Below, piece after piece: positions 26,895 through 35,976 of a stretch of 64,000 nucleotides of DNA. Origin of the DNA: Crocosphaera sp. UHCC 0190 (GTDB lineage: Bacteria > Cyanobacteriota > Cyanobacteriia > Cyanobacteriales > Microcystaceae); contig NZ_JAYGHP010000010.1 of assembly GCF_034932065.1 (NCBI RefSeq), forward strand, positions 106,105 through 170,104. Reading direction: 5' to 3'. The position numbers and the translations under genes are program-made. How positions within the stretch are numbered: position 1 is the stretch's first letter; each line of letters opens with the position of its first letter. The notes under the pieces are model-generated. The model ran no database searches and was not told where the DNA came from. It worked only from the letters and a program-made list of their open reading frames with translations.

Positions 26895-27101
26895 ATGCAA
26901 TATAAAGTCAACCTCAAACAAACAGAAGAAGGGTATGCAGTTTGGTGTCCTAGTTTACCTGGATGTGCTTCTCAAGGAATAACAAAAGAAGAAGCTCTTG
27001 AGAATATTCAAGATGCAATTATTTCTTATTTAGAAGTGTCTAAAGAATTAAATAATGGGATTGAATCTTTTTATGTAGAAGTTGAATTAAATCATGCCTA
27101 A
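26895..27101 (+). CDS. hicB: HicB-family antitoxin
   Basis: 68 residues of the short HicB form: a partial RNase-H-like fold with YKVNLKQTEEGYAVWCPSLPGC (about 3-24), SQGITKEEALENIQDAI and a short tail. It lacks a C-terminal DNA-binding domain. It binds and inhibits HicA. Its stop overlaps the hicA start by 8 bases, with antitoxin first, the order typical of cyanobacterial pairs. An inverted repeat lies in the upstream gap. Confidence 0.85.
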   Translation: MQYKVNLKQTEEGYAVWCPSLPGCASQGITKEEALENIQDAIISYLEVSKELNNGIESFYVEVELNHA

Positions 27102-27306
27102 TGTTCCTGGAATTAATCATCAACGAGCAATCAAAGCATTTGAAAAAGCAGGTTTTCAGATTATTCGACAGGGTAAACATATTACTATGACTGATGGAGA
27201 ACATATTTTAATCATTCCTAGAGCAAATCCGATTAATGGTTATACAATGGGAGCAATTATTAAAGGTTCAGGAATGACAGTTCAAGAGTTTAAGAAACTT
27301 CTATAA
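27094..27306 (+). CDS. hicA: HicA-family mRNA interferase toxin
   Basis: 70 residues with a double-stranded-RNA-binding-like fold: INHQRAIKAFEKAGFQIIRQGKHITMTDGEHILIIP. The catalytic His is in GKHI (near 29), and the PRANPINGYTMGAIIKGSGM block is complete. It cleaves mRNA when free of HicB. The 8-base overlap with hicB indicates translational coupling. The gene looks intact and probably active. Confidence 0.88.
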   Translation: MPNVPGINHQRAIKAFEKAGFQIIRQGKHITMTDGEHILIIPRANPINGYTMGAIIKGSGMTVQEFKKLL

Positions 27307-27363
27307 TAAAAATATATGGATAGATCAGCATAAAAAATAAACCTATATAAGAGAGATATTAAT

Positions 27364-28326
27364 ATGAATCCAAGACAACTAGAAATTTGGGCATTAAATG
27401 TTATTGATCTCGTTAAATCAGGTAATTATCAAGAAGATGATTTGGTAGAATTAAAAACAGTATTACCTGAAGATAATTTTAAAATTGCTCGTCGTATTGC
27501 TGGACACGCTAATGCAGCTAGGGGTGAAAATATACTATGGTTAATTGGTATTGATGAAAAATCAGAAATAAATAAAATAAAAGGGATTAATAATGATATT
27601 GATCTCGCTAACTGGTATCCTTCTGTACAAAAACATTTTATTGAACTTTCTCCTAAATTAACTACTGTTAATGTTCCCATAGATGACAAGATTATCTTAG
27701 CGTTAGGGTTTGAAACAGATCGCAGTCCTTTTGTTGTCAAAAATCAAAAAGATACGAATTTTAATGAGGTTCCTTGGCGAGAAGGCACTAGAGTTAGATC
27801 AGCGCGTCGTTCTGATTTAATTTTGTTATTGTCTCCTATAGAAAAGTTACCCGATGTTGAGATAGTTAGTAAAAAGTTTGAAATTTGTCCTGGTTCTATG
27901 CAAATAAATAGAACTGTTTCTTTAAACTGTGAGCTTCAATTATATATTAACCCTAAAAATATGACTATATTTTCTATTCCTTTTCATCGTTGTGAAGCAA
28001 TCATTTCTGTTTCGACTAGAAATATAGATCAAAATATTTTATGTAATGAGCTAAATATAGTTGCTTTTGGTGGATCAGTCTTGCCACCAAAAGCACTAGG
28101 AGGAGGAGTTTATCGAGCCAACTCAAAAAATTTAATGATGGAACATACAACCAATGAGATAATTATCAGAGGTCCAGGAATGGTTACTTTGTCTGCATTC
28201 TCATCTATATCAGAGGAGGAAATAATTGATAATTCTAAGGTAAACATAGAAGTCAAACTATACACAACAATATCGGAGCGTCCTATTATTTTAAAAACAA
28301 ATATTCCCCCAGACACAATAAACTAG
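27364..28326 (+). CDS. AlbA_2 (Schlafen-type) domain protein
   Basis: 320 residues. The N-terminal 150 residues match the AlbA_2 pattern: EDDLVELKTVLPEDNF (near 24-39), RIAGHANAARGENILWLIGIDE (about 43-64), then a KGINN turn. AlbA_2 is a nucleic-acid- or nucleotide-binding fold found in Schlafen proteins and bacterial regulators, some in anti-phage loci. The C-terminal half is beta-rich and unrecognised. Its last codons (TIN-stop) lie inside a 20-base block repeated before thrS. Setting: 58 bases after hicA, in a TA cluster. Confidence 0.65.
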   Translation: MNPRQLEIWALNVIDLVKSGNYQEDDLVELKTVLPEDNFKIARRIAGHANAARGENILWLIGIDEKSEINKIKGINNDIDLANWYPSVQKHFIELSPKLTTVNVPIDDKIILALGFETDRSPFVVKNQKDTNFNEVPWREGTRVRSARRSDLILLLSPIEKLPDVEIVSKKFEICPGSMQINRTVSLNCELQLYINPKNMTIFSIPFHRCEAIISVSTRNIDQNILCNELNIVAFGGSVLPPKALGGGVYRANSKNLMMEHTTNEIIIRGPGMVTLSAFSSISEEEIIDNSKVNIEVKLYTTISERPIILKTNIPPDTIN

Positions 28327-28387
28327 ATAAAGAGTTATTGTATAAATGTGAATGGTTAAACAAGCTGTATTAACCAAAGTATTATAA
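28313..28387 (+). repeat. Second copy of the thrS upstream region and first codons
   Basis: Two 20-base blocks, 28313-28332 and 28343-28362, are identical to 28959-28978 and 28991-29010 before and into thrS; the gap between blocks is 10 versus 12 bases. The copy includes an ATG at 28352 reading MVKQAVLTKVL then stop, against MVKQTASPEVS in thrS. Similarity fades after about 28387. It marks the left edge of the brnTA segment. Confidence 0.8.
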
Positions 28388-28417
28388 CAACCATGATCAA
28401 AGGAAAGTGAAAAATTA

Positions 28418-28684
28418 ATGACCTATCAGTGGAACCCAGATAAAGCTAATGCTAATTTGCGTAAGCATGGGATTGACTTTGCTGATGCAGTTTCTGTCTT
28501 TTCTGATGATCTTGCTATTACTATAGAAGATGAAAGGTTTAACGAAGAGCGATTTATCACCATTGGGGTTGATTTTTTTGGAAGAATTCTTGTTATTGTC
28601 CACACTTGGCGAGGTAGTGATATCCGTCTAATTTCAGCCCGTAAAGCCACTCGTACTGAACGTCAACAATATATGGATAGATAA
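28418..28684 (+). CDS. brnT: BrnT-family ribonuclease toxin
   Basis: 88 residues of typical BrnT: YQWNPDKANANLRKHGIDFADA (about 3-24), then DERFNEERFITIGVD and the C-terminal IRLISARKATRTERQQY with the conserved R-x-x-S-A-R-K. BrnT is a RelE-like RNase. The order toxin-then-antitoxin, with brnA starting 2 bases after the stop, is the standard type II arrangement. GAAAGTGA precedes the ATG. Intact. Confidence 0.9.
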   Translation: MTYQWNPDKANANLRKHGIDFADAVSVFSDDLAITIEDERFNEERFITIGVDFFGRILVIVHTWRGSDIRLISARKATRTERQQYMDR

Positions 28685-28686
28685 AT

Positions 28687-28935
28687 ATGGAAACTGAATA
28701 CGATTTTAGCAAAGGTAAAAGAGGAGCAATTGATCCTATATCATCAAATCAAACACGGATTACTCTTAATTTAGATAATGATATTATTGACTGGTTTCGT
28801 CAACAAATTCATTTAACAGGAGGAGGAAATTATCAAACCCTAATTAATGAAGCATTACGTCAACATATTCAACAGCACAATGAATCCTTAGAAGAGACAT
28901 TTCGCCGAGTTTTGCGAGAAGAGTTAAACCTCTAG
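28687..28935 (+). CDS. brnA: BrnA-family antitoxin
   Basis: 82 residues. The DFSKGKRGAI start is typical of BrnA, and the ribbon-helix-helix region QTRITLNLDNDIIDWFRQQ...GGNYQTLINEALRQHI (about 22-60) binds operator DNA. A charged C-terminal helix follows. It neutralises BrnT and represses the operon. It is coupled to brnT by a 2-base gap. Immediately downstream are a heptamer-like ATTCCCT repeat and the thrS copy of the flanking direct repeat. Confidence 0.88.
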   Translation: METEYDFSKGKRGAIDPISSNQTRITLNLDNDIIDWFRQQIHLTGGGNYQTLINEALRQHIQQHNESLEETFRRVLREELNL

Positions 28936-28958
28936 TTAACTATTCCCTATTCCCTAAT

Positions 28959-29010
28959 ACACAATAAACTAGATAAAGCGTTAAATAGAGTAAATGTGAA
29001 TGGTTAAACA
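28959..29010 (+). repeat. thrS-side copy of the direct repeat flanking brnTA
   Basis: Partner of the copy at 28313. It covers the thrS leader and its first four codons, 646 bases after the other copy. Confidence 0.8.
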
Positions 29011-30826
29011 GACTGCATCACCGGAAGTATCCGAACAACAACCCATCAAACTACCGCGCACCAGCGAATCTGATACCCTAAAGCGTATCCGTCACACCAT
29101 GTCCCATGTGATGGCCATGGCCGTACAAAAATTGTTTCCGAAAGCGCAAGTCACCATCGGCCCTTGGACTGAAACAGGGTTTTACTATGATTTTGATGTT
29201 CCTGAACCCTTTACCGAACAAGACTTAAAGGCCATCAAAAAAGAGATGATCAAAATCATCAACAAAAAACTTCCCGTCCTCAAAGAAGAAGTTACCTTTG
29301 AAGAAGCAAAAAAACGGATTACAGAGCTTAAAGAACCCTATAAACTGGAAATCCTGGAAGGTTTACAACCCCCCATCACCCTCTATCATTTAGGGGATCA
29401 ATGGTGGGATTTATGCGCGGGGCCTCATGTGGAAACCACCGCAGAGTTAAACCCCAAAGCATTTGACATTGAATCGGTTGCAGGAGCATATTGGAGAGGA
29501 GATGAAACGAAAGCGCAACTACAACGCATCTATGGGACTGCTTGGGAAACTCCCGAACAGTTGGCCGAGTATAAACGACGCAAGGAAGAAGCATTAAAGC
29601 GTGACCACCGCAAGTTAGGGAAGGAATTAGGGTTATTTATCTTTTCTGACCCCGTTGGGCCTGGTTTACCCCTCTGGACTCCTAAAGGGACTATTATTCG
29701 CTCTACTTTGGAAGATTTTTTGAAGCAAGAACAACTTAAACGGGGTTATCTTCAGGTGGTGACTCCCCATATTGGTCGAGTTGACTTGTTTAAAATTTCT
29801 GGTCATTGGCAAAATTATAAGGAAGATATGTTTCCGATGATGGCCGAAAATGAGGAGGAAAAACTCAAAGAAATTGGGTTTGCTTTAAAACCGATGAACT
29901 GTCCTTTTCACATCCAAATTTATAAAAGTGAGTTACGATCTTATCGTGATTTACCGATGAGATTAGCAGAATTTGGAACGGTTTATCGTTATGAACAATC
30001 AGGAGAATTAGGAGGGTTAACTCGTGTTCGCGGGTTTACCGTTGATGACTCCCATTTGTTTGTAACTCCCGATCAATTGGATGATGAATTTCTCAGTGTT
30101 GTGGATTTAATTCTTTCCGTTTTTAAGAGTTTGCAACTGAAGAATTTTAAGGCAAGATTGAGTTTTCGTGATCCTAATTCTGATAAATATATTGGGTCAG
30201 ATGAAGCTTGGGAAAAGTCACAAAATGCCATCCGTCGCGCTGTGCAAACTTTGGATATGAACTATTTTGAAGCTGAAGGAGAGGCGGCATTTTATGGGCC
30301 AAAACTTGACTTTATTTTCCAAGATGCTTTAGAAAGAGAATGGCAACTCGGAACTGTTCAAGTTGATTATAATTTACCCCAAAGGTTTGAGTTAGAATAT
30401 GTAGCAGAAGATGGCACTCGTCAACGGCCTGTAATGATTCACCGTGCGCCTTTTGGGTCTTTAGAACGGTTAATTGGTATTCTAATTGAGGAGTATGCAG
30501 GGGATTTTCCTTTGTGGTTATCACCCATTCAAATACGTCTTTTACCTGTTAGTGATGTCCAGTTAGATTATGCTAAAGAAGTGGTCAAGAAAATGCAATT
30601 ATTAGGCATTCGTGCTGAAGCTGATACTTCTGGTGAAAGACTGGGTAAAATGATTCGCAATGGGGAGAAAGAAAAGATCCCAGTTATGGCAGTTGTTGGG
30701 GCCAAAGAAGTGGAGTCTCATAGTTTAAGTATTCGGACTCGTGCATCAGGAGAATTAGGAATAATGACTGTTGATGAAGTGATAGAAAAGTTAACCGATG
30801 CTATCACTAATCATAGTAATTTTTAG
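29000..30826 (+). CDS. thrS: Threonyl-tRNA synthetase
   Basis: 608 residues. It charges tRNA-Thr. It begins directly with the editing domain (HTMSHVMAMAVQKLFP, with the HxxxH pair near 31-35, and CAGPHVE near 138), so the N-terminal TGS domain of the E. coli enzyme is absent, as I recall for many cyanobacterial forms. The class II core has MNCPFHIQIY near 299 and motif 2 FGTVYRYEQSGELGGL. The anticodon-binding domain ends the chain. TA modules flank both sides, and imperfect second copies of both gene ends lie beyond them. Confidence 0.95.
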   Translation: MVKQTASPEVSEQQPIKLPRTSESDTLKRIRHTMSHVMAMAVQKLFPKAQVTIGPWTETGFYYDFDVPEPFTEQDLKAIKKEMIKIINKKLPVLKEEVTFEEAKKRITELKEPYKLEILEGLQPPITLYHLGDQWWDLCAGPHVETTAELNPKAFDIESVAGAYWRGDETKAQLQRIYGTAWETPEQLAEYKRRKEEALKRDHRKLGKELGLFIFSDPVGPGLPLWTPKGTIIRSTLEDFLKQEQLKRGYLQVVTPHIGRVDLFKISGHWQNYKEDMFPMMAENEEEKLKEIGFALKPMNCPFHIQIYKSELRSYRDLPMRLAEFGTVYRYEQSGELGGLTRVRGFTVDDSHLFVTPDQLDDEFLSVVDLILSVFKSLQLKNFKARLSFRDPNSDKYIGSDEAWEKSQNAIRRAVQTLDMNYFEAEGEAAFYGPKLDFIFQDALEREWQLGTVQVDYNLPQRFELEYVAEDGTRQRPVMIHRAPFGSLERLIGILIEEYAGDFPLWLSPIQIRLLPVSDVQLDYAKEVVKKMQLLGIRAEADTSGERLGKMIRNGEKEKIPVMAVVGAKEVESHSLSIRTRASGELGIMTVDEVIEKLTDAITNHSNF

Positions 30827-30854
30827 AGGTTTAGGTGGGCATTGCCCACCCTAC
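30815..30854 (+). repeat. thrS 3'-end copy of a 40-base direct repeat
   Basis: It covers the last codons and stop of thrS and the palindrome GGTGGGC-ATT-GCCCACC (30834-30850). The partner at 31611-31650 differs at only two of 40 positions. Confidence 0.85.
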
Positions 30855-30872
30855 TTTACTAATAATTTAATT

Positions 30873-31286
30873 CTATGTTTCCAAAACTTTTAAAAATAAA
30901 CTTGGGGTTAAAATTTGTGTTCCATGATAAAACTTTAAAGATAGTAAATGATTGTCAAGGGATACCAAATAATCAGCTTTAGCTTCATAAGACGCTGCTA
31001 AAAACATATTATCTTTGGGATCTATTTTATCTAAAATAGTTGCTTGATAAACGCCTTCTATCTTTAAGGCTAAAGTTTCAATAATAATCACTAAATTTTC
31101 AATCAATTCTGAGCTAATTCCTTTTCGTAAAAGAACAAGAATTAATTCTTCTTGTAACTGAGGAGAAATCACTAAACTAAAACTTCCTTGTTGCCATTTA
31201 TTTAAAATAATTGATGGAGATGTTTCTCTATTTTTACTCAAAATAGCTGATACAAAAACTGAGGTATCTAAAACGACTTTTAACAT
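30873..31286 (-). CDS. PIN-domain toxin, VapC-like
   Basis: 137 residues of the PIN family of putative TA toxins. First Asp in VVLDTSVFVSAIL (near D7), Glu in QLQEELILVL (about 45), then the acidic DPKDNMFLAAS (about 88-98) and YLVSLDNHLL carrying the last Asp. These four acidic sites form the Mg2+ centre of PIN RNases. The partner antitoxin gene lies upstream, 19 bases away on the same strand. The frame is intact. Confidence 0.82.
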   Translation of the reverse strand: MLKVVLDTSVFVSAILSKNRETSPSIILNKWQQGSFSLVISPQLQEELILVLLRKGISSELIENLVIIIETLALKIEGVYQATILDKIDPKDNMFLAASYEAKADYLVSLDNHLLSLKFYHGTQILTPSLFLKVLET

Positions 31287-31305
31287 TTAAAAAAGTAATC
31301 AATAT

Positions 31306-31575
31306 TTAGCTTTGTTTATTTTCAAATTCTGAAGCAATCTGATCTTTAACTTGATTAAAATCATTCCATAATTCATCAACAGATTTAGAAACATTAGATT
31401 GAGTGCGTTCTTTTGCCCTCTTTAGAATTGCTGTAGCTTCTTCTCTATCTAAGTTGGTGGCTTTTTCTGATACATCTTGCTCTATTAAATCTAAAAACTC
31501 TAAAACATCCTTTTGCTTTTCATTAGAAAGTTTACGAAACTTATCAAGAACCGTTTTTTCAATATTAGTTATCAT
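31306..31575 (-). CDS. Probable antitoxin partner of the PIN toxin
   Basis: 89 residues, charged and helical, with no clear DNA-binding fold: KTVLDKFRKLSNEKQKDVLEFLDLIEQD, then a Glu/Lys-rich middle and VDELWNDFNQVKDQIASEFE. The pattern (KFxxLxxExQxxVLxFxxxL) is common in small cyanobacterial antitoxins placed before PIN genes. Assignment rests on size, composition and the 19-base spacing to the PIN gene. No operator is evident. Confidence 0.65.
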   Translation of the reverse strand: MITNIEKTVLDKFRKLSNEKQKDVLEFLDLIEQDVSEKATNLDREEATAILKRAKERTQSNVSKSVDELWNDFNQVKDQIASEFENKQS

Positions 31576-31610
31576 TAGTTTTCAGTCTAAAATGCTTTTC
31601 TCTTAATGAT

Positions 31611-31650
31611 AGCAATTTTTAGGGGTTTAGGTGGGCATTGCCCACCCTAC
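31611..31650 (+). repeat. Distal copy of the thrS 3'-end direct repeat
   Basis: AGCAATTTTTAGGGGTTTAG followed by the same palindrome and CCCTAC. It is 796 bases from the thrS copy, with the PIN module between. The third GGTGGGC palindrome of the window (56455) lacks the AATTTTTAG flank, so the flank belongs to this duplication. Confidence 0.85.
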
Positions 31651-31655
31651 GTTAA

Positions 31656-31986
31656 TTAAACTTTGCTCTTTTTCTTGCTTCCTAATAAACCTAATCCCAA
31701 TAATCCTAATCCTACCACTGTGCTAGGTTCAGGTACAGATTGAGTCTCTTTCGGGGTTGTCAGTTGTGAACCACCAATGAAAACCAAATTAGTTCTTACA
31801 CCATCTTGTAAAGCATCTATAAAAAGATTTGAGATATTCCCACCAAAATTATAAGTAATGCCAGTAAGGAGGTTGACCACATGATTACTGCTGAATCTAC
31901 AGTAGGTGTACCACTGGGAGTATCCAAAGTCAAGACTGTGTTAAAACTAGCAGCATTAGCCACTTCTAGTCCAGAGATAACTAGGG
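31656..31986 (-). pseudogene. PEP-CTERM protein remnant, frameshifted and lacking its N terminus
   Basis: The reverse strand reads a C-terminal half ending in QSVPEPSTVVGLGLLGLGLL, then KKKSKV: a PEP-CTERM sorting signal. Going upstream, sequence of the same kind (LVISGLEVANAASFNTVLTL) continues in another frame from about 31880 to 31986, so a frameshift near 31880 separates the two parts. No signal peptide or start is found before the HigA relic begins. An intact short gene of 74 residues (31656-31880) is possible but would lack any export signal. Confidence 0.7.
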
Positions 31987-32146
31987 TTTCTTAAAAGCTC
32001 TCTATAGCCAACTCTTAGTTAAATTTCAACCAAAAGTCATTGAAACTGAAGCAGAATATCAAGAGTATGGAAAACGTTCTATTAGTAAGTCTTAGGCGAA
32101 AACTTTGGCTGAAATATTTCATGTTTCTCCGGCATTATTTATCTAA
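31985..32146 (+). pseudogene. HigA-type antitoxin relic
   Basis: Frame from 31985: LYSQLLVKFQPKVIETEAEYQEY resembles the N terminus of HigA/XRE antitoxins. It then jumps directly to GKRSISKS, a TAG stop at 32093, and AKTLAEIFHVSPALFI ending at 32146. In intact relatives the second part reads GKRxLSKSQAKxLAxxFHVSPALFI, so TAG replaces a Gln codon. The whole middle, including most of the helix-turn-helix, is deleted. No HigB toxin is nearby. Clearly a dead gene. Confidence 0.7.
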
Positions 32147-32190
32147 ATATTCTTTTAAGCTTGTTAAATCCCTATCTTTCACAAATTAAC

Positions 32191-32220
32191 TTGACAAAAA
32201 GGCCATAAATTATCAATAAT
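32191..32220 (+). promoter_or_regulatory. Candidate promoter of purA
   Basis: TTGACA (32191-32196), 18-base spacer, AATAAT (32215-32220); the start codon is 36 bases further on. Confidence 0.4.
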
Positions 32221-32234
32221 AGTAGATTGTGTGA

Positions 32235-33602
<1,368 letters not shown>

Positions 33603-33632
33603 ACTTTATTAACCTTTTAGTGAGTAAATCCT

Positions 33633-33935
33633 ATGTCTTTAACCATTGAATGTCAAAAAAGACCCGAAGGCAGCAAACCTAACGCCTTACGTCGTGAAGG
33701 CTTAATACCCGCCACCTTATATGGCCATGATGGCACAGAATCAATGCAGTTGATGGTCAATCAAAAAGAAGCGGCCCTGATGTTGAGGGGTGTGAAAGTC
33801 GATGAAACAGTGATTGAGGTGACAATTCCCGATCTTTCTTGGAATGGTAATGCTGTCATCAAAGAAATTCAAGCCCATCCCTGGAAACGCAATCTTTTAC
33901 ATCTGAGTTTCTGTTATGTGGCCGCTGATGCTTAG
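33633..33935 (+). CDS. rplY: Ribosomal protein L25 (short form)
   Basis: 100 residues: L25 domain only (CQKRPEGSKPNALRREGLIPATLYGHDG near 8-35), without the C-terminal CTC extension. L25 binds 5S rRNA in the 50S subunit. It starts 30 bases after purA on the same strand and is probably co-transcribed. Two perfect palindromes follow the stop. Confidence 0.82.
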   Translation: MSLTIECQKRPEGSKPNALRREGLIPATLYGHDGTESMQLMVNQKEAALMLRGVKVDETVIEVTIPDLSWNGNAVIKEIQAHPWKRNLLHLSFCYVAADA

Positions 33936-33948
33936 GGATTAAATATTA

Positions 33949-33968
33949 GGGTAATTCATGAATTACCC
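33949..33968. repeat. Perfect 20-bp palindrome
   Basis: GGGTAATTCATGAATTACCC, 13 bases after the rplY stop and just before a second palindrome. It could cruciform or act as an RNA hairpin. Confidence 0.7.
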
Positions 33969-33990
33969 CTATGACAACTGAAACCTATTT

Positions 33991-34018
33991 GTAGGGGTCA
34001 ACGGCCGTTGACCCCTAC
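33991..34018. repeat. Perfect 28-bp palindrome, GTAGGGG type
   Basis: GTAGGGGTCAACGG and its exact complement. The core is shared with 53983-54004, some 20 kb away. The remaining gap to rfbD (34019-34204) holds no gene. Confidence 0.8.
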
Positions 34019-34204
34019 TTTTTCCTGATCATTGACATCTAGCCGTCTAGTGCCGCTGCGCCGAAGTCAAAAGGCAAAAGGATGGATTAGTAAGGATTTG
34101 AGAATTTGGCAACTGGCGGGTTATTTTCGCCAACCTGCACTAGTTGTTCACAAAATGTCCCCAAATCTTGTAGACTTGTCGTTAACTTCTTGCCTTAATA
34201 ATCA

Positions 34205-35080
34205 ATGAAAACAATTTTGCTGATAGGTAGTGATGGACAAGTGGGGCGAGAGTTACAAGACACACTTACTTCTCTGGGAAGAGTGATCAGTGTCAACCGT
34301 CAAACAATGAACCTAATTGATCCCAATCAGATCCGTCAAGTCATTATAGAAGCCAAACCCGATATTATTATTAATGCGGCAGCTTACACAGCCGTTGATC
34401 GTGCTGAAAGTGAATCCGATTTGGCTTTAGCTATTAATGGTACTGCCCCAACTATTATGGCAGAAGAAGCACAAAAAATTGGTGCATTTCTCCTGCATAT
34501 TTCTACAGATTACGTCTTTGATGGGACAAAAAATACTCCCTATCTAGAAGATGATTTGACTCATCCTTTGAGTGTTTATGGCCAAACCAAACTTATCGGA
34601 GAAACGGGAATACAAAAGGCGAGCGATCGCTATATAATTTTGAGAACGGCTTGGGTTTATGGAACCTATGGTAAGGGAAATTTTGTTAAAACGATGTTAA
34701 GGTTAGGGCAAGAAAGAGAAGAACTGCGTATCGTCGCTGATCAAGTAGGTAGTCCGACTTGGGCCAGAGATATTGCCGAGGCGATCGCTCAATTATTGTT
34801 AACCGTTAACTTAACAGAAACCTCAGAAATTTATCACTTTACGAATAGTGGGGTCACTAGCTGGTATGATTTTGCTGTAGCCATTTTTGAGGAAGCTGAA
34901 AACCTGGGTTTTCCCATTCAGGTTAAGCAAGTAATTCCGATTACAACGGCTGATTATCCCACCCCCGCTAAACGTCCTGCTTATTCAGTTTTATCAGGAC
35001 AAAAAATTACCTCTATCTTAGGGAATTATCCCCCTTATTGGCGTAATTCTCTTAAACAAATGCTCAATAAATTTTGTTGA
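34205..35080 (+). CDS. rfbD: dTDP-4-dehydrorhamnose reductase
   Basis: 291-residue short-chain reductase that makes dTDP-L-rhamnose in the last step of the pathway. The NADPH motif GSDGQVGREL (about 7-16), INAAAYTAVDRAE near 58-70, STDYVFDGT near 100, the YGQTK catalytic Tyr/Lys near 128, and TAWVYG are all present. It heads a cluster on one strand with a sulfotransferase, rfbA, a glycosyltransferase and rfbB, pointing to surface polysaccharide synthesis. Confidence 0.9.
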   Translation: MKTILLIGSDGQVGRELQDTLTSLGRVISVNRQTMNLIDPNQIRQVIIEAKPDIIINAAAYTAVDRAESESDLALAINGTAPTIMAEEAQKIGAFLLHISTDYVFDGTKNTPYLEDDLTHPLSVYGQTKLIGETGIQKASDRYIILRTAWVYGTYGKGNFVKTMLRLGQEREELRIVADQVGSPTWARDIAEAIAQLLLTVNLTETSEIYHFTNSGVTSWYDFAVAIFEEAENLGFPIQVKQVIPITTADYPTPAKRPAYSVLSGQKITSILGNYPPYWRNSLKQMLNKFC

Positions 35081-35126
35081 AATTTACTGAAAAGATAGAA
35101 TTTAAAATACTTAAGAGGAGCAATTA

Positions 35127-35945
35127 ATGACATTACCTAATTTTCTGATTATTGGAGCACAAAAAGCAGGCACAACTTGGTTGGTAGATAAATTAGAACA
35201 ACATCCACAGGTATTTTTAGCTGATGATGAAGTTCACTTTTTTGATAAACCTCACAACTTTAATCAAGGATTAAATTGGTATCAAAGTCATTTTTCAGGG
35301 TCGGAAAATTACCTAGCAATTGGAGAAAAAACTCCTGAATATATGTTTAAAAAACATATACATTCAGTCATTGCTGATTATTTACCTCATCTCAAATCAA
35401 TTGCTGTCCTCAGAAATCCTGTTACCCGTGCCTTATCACATCTTAATCATTTGTTTCGCTCAGGGGTATGTTCCCCCCATCAAAACATTGATGAACTAAT
35501 TTTTGATCCGAAATCAACAATTATTGAGAGAGGATTTTACTATCAACATCTGACTAATTATTATCAGTTCTTTAAACCGGAAGATGTACTAATTTTAATC
35601 AATGAAGAAGATATTGCAATTGATCCTTCAATTGCATTGACAAAAACTTGTAAATTTTTAGAAATTGATCCACAATTTAACTTTGAAAATGCTAATCGAA
35701 AAACTCACAAACATGATCAATCATTCTTAGGAATGAGCTTAGCCTATTATCTGCCTTCTTCTGTTAGGCCAACGATTATGAAGCTTGACCGACTATTACC
35801 ACATAAAACCTATAGTCTATCTGTGAGTCAAGCTACCAGGGAAAAACTATACAAGGTTTATGAACAAGAGAATCAAAATTTATTTAACTTACTAGGTAGA
35901 CAAATAGATGCCTGGAATGCCCCTGAAAATGCCCTACTTAACTAA
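35127..35945 (+). CDS. Sulfotransferase
   Basis: 272 residues of the PAPS-dependent sulfotransferase family. The 5'-phosphosulfate loop IIGAQKAGTTWL (about 7-18) and the 3'-phosphate motif VLRNPVTRALSHLNH (about 95-109) are clear. An RKTHKHD stretch lies near 193. GAGGAG at 35115-35120 precedes the ATG. It sits between rfbD and rfbA, so sulfation of a rhamnose-containing glycan or exopolysaccharide is the natural inference. The acceptor is unknown. Confidence 0.85.
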   Translation: MTLPNFLIIGAQKAGTTWLVDKLEQHPQVFLADDEVHFFDKPHNFNQGLNWYQSHFSGSENYLAIGEKTPEYMFKKHIHSVIADYLPHLKSIAVLRNPVTRALSHLNHLFRSGVCSPHQNIDELIFDPKSTIIERGFYYQHLTNYYQFFKPEDVLILINEEDIAIDPSIALTKTCKFLEIDPQFNFENANRKTHKHDQSFLGMSLAYYLPSSVRPTIMKLDRLLPHKTYSLSVSQATREKLYKVYEQENQNLFNLLGRQIDAWNAPENALLN

Positions 35946-35976
35946 ACGACAAAAAACACAATAGAGGATTTTTTCA

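Noticed and set aside
28938..28957. ATTCCCT tandem units before thrS
   Set aside because: Only two to three units, typical low-level heptamer repeats in cyanobacteria.
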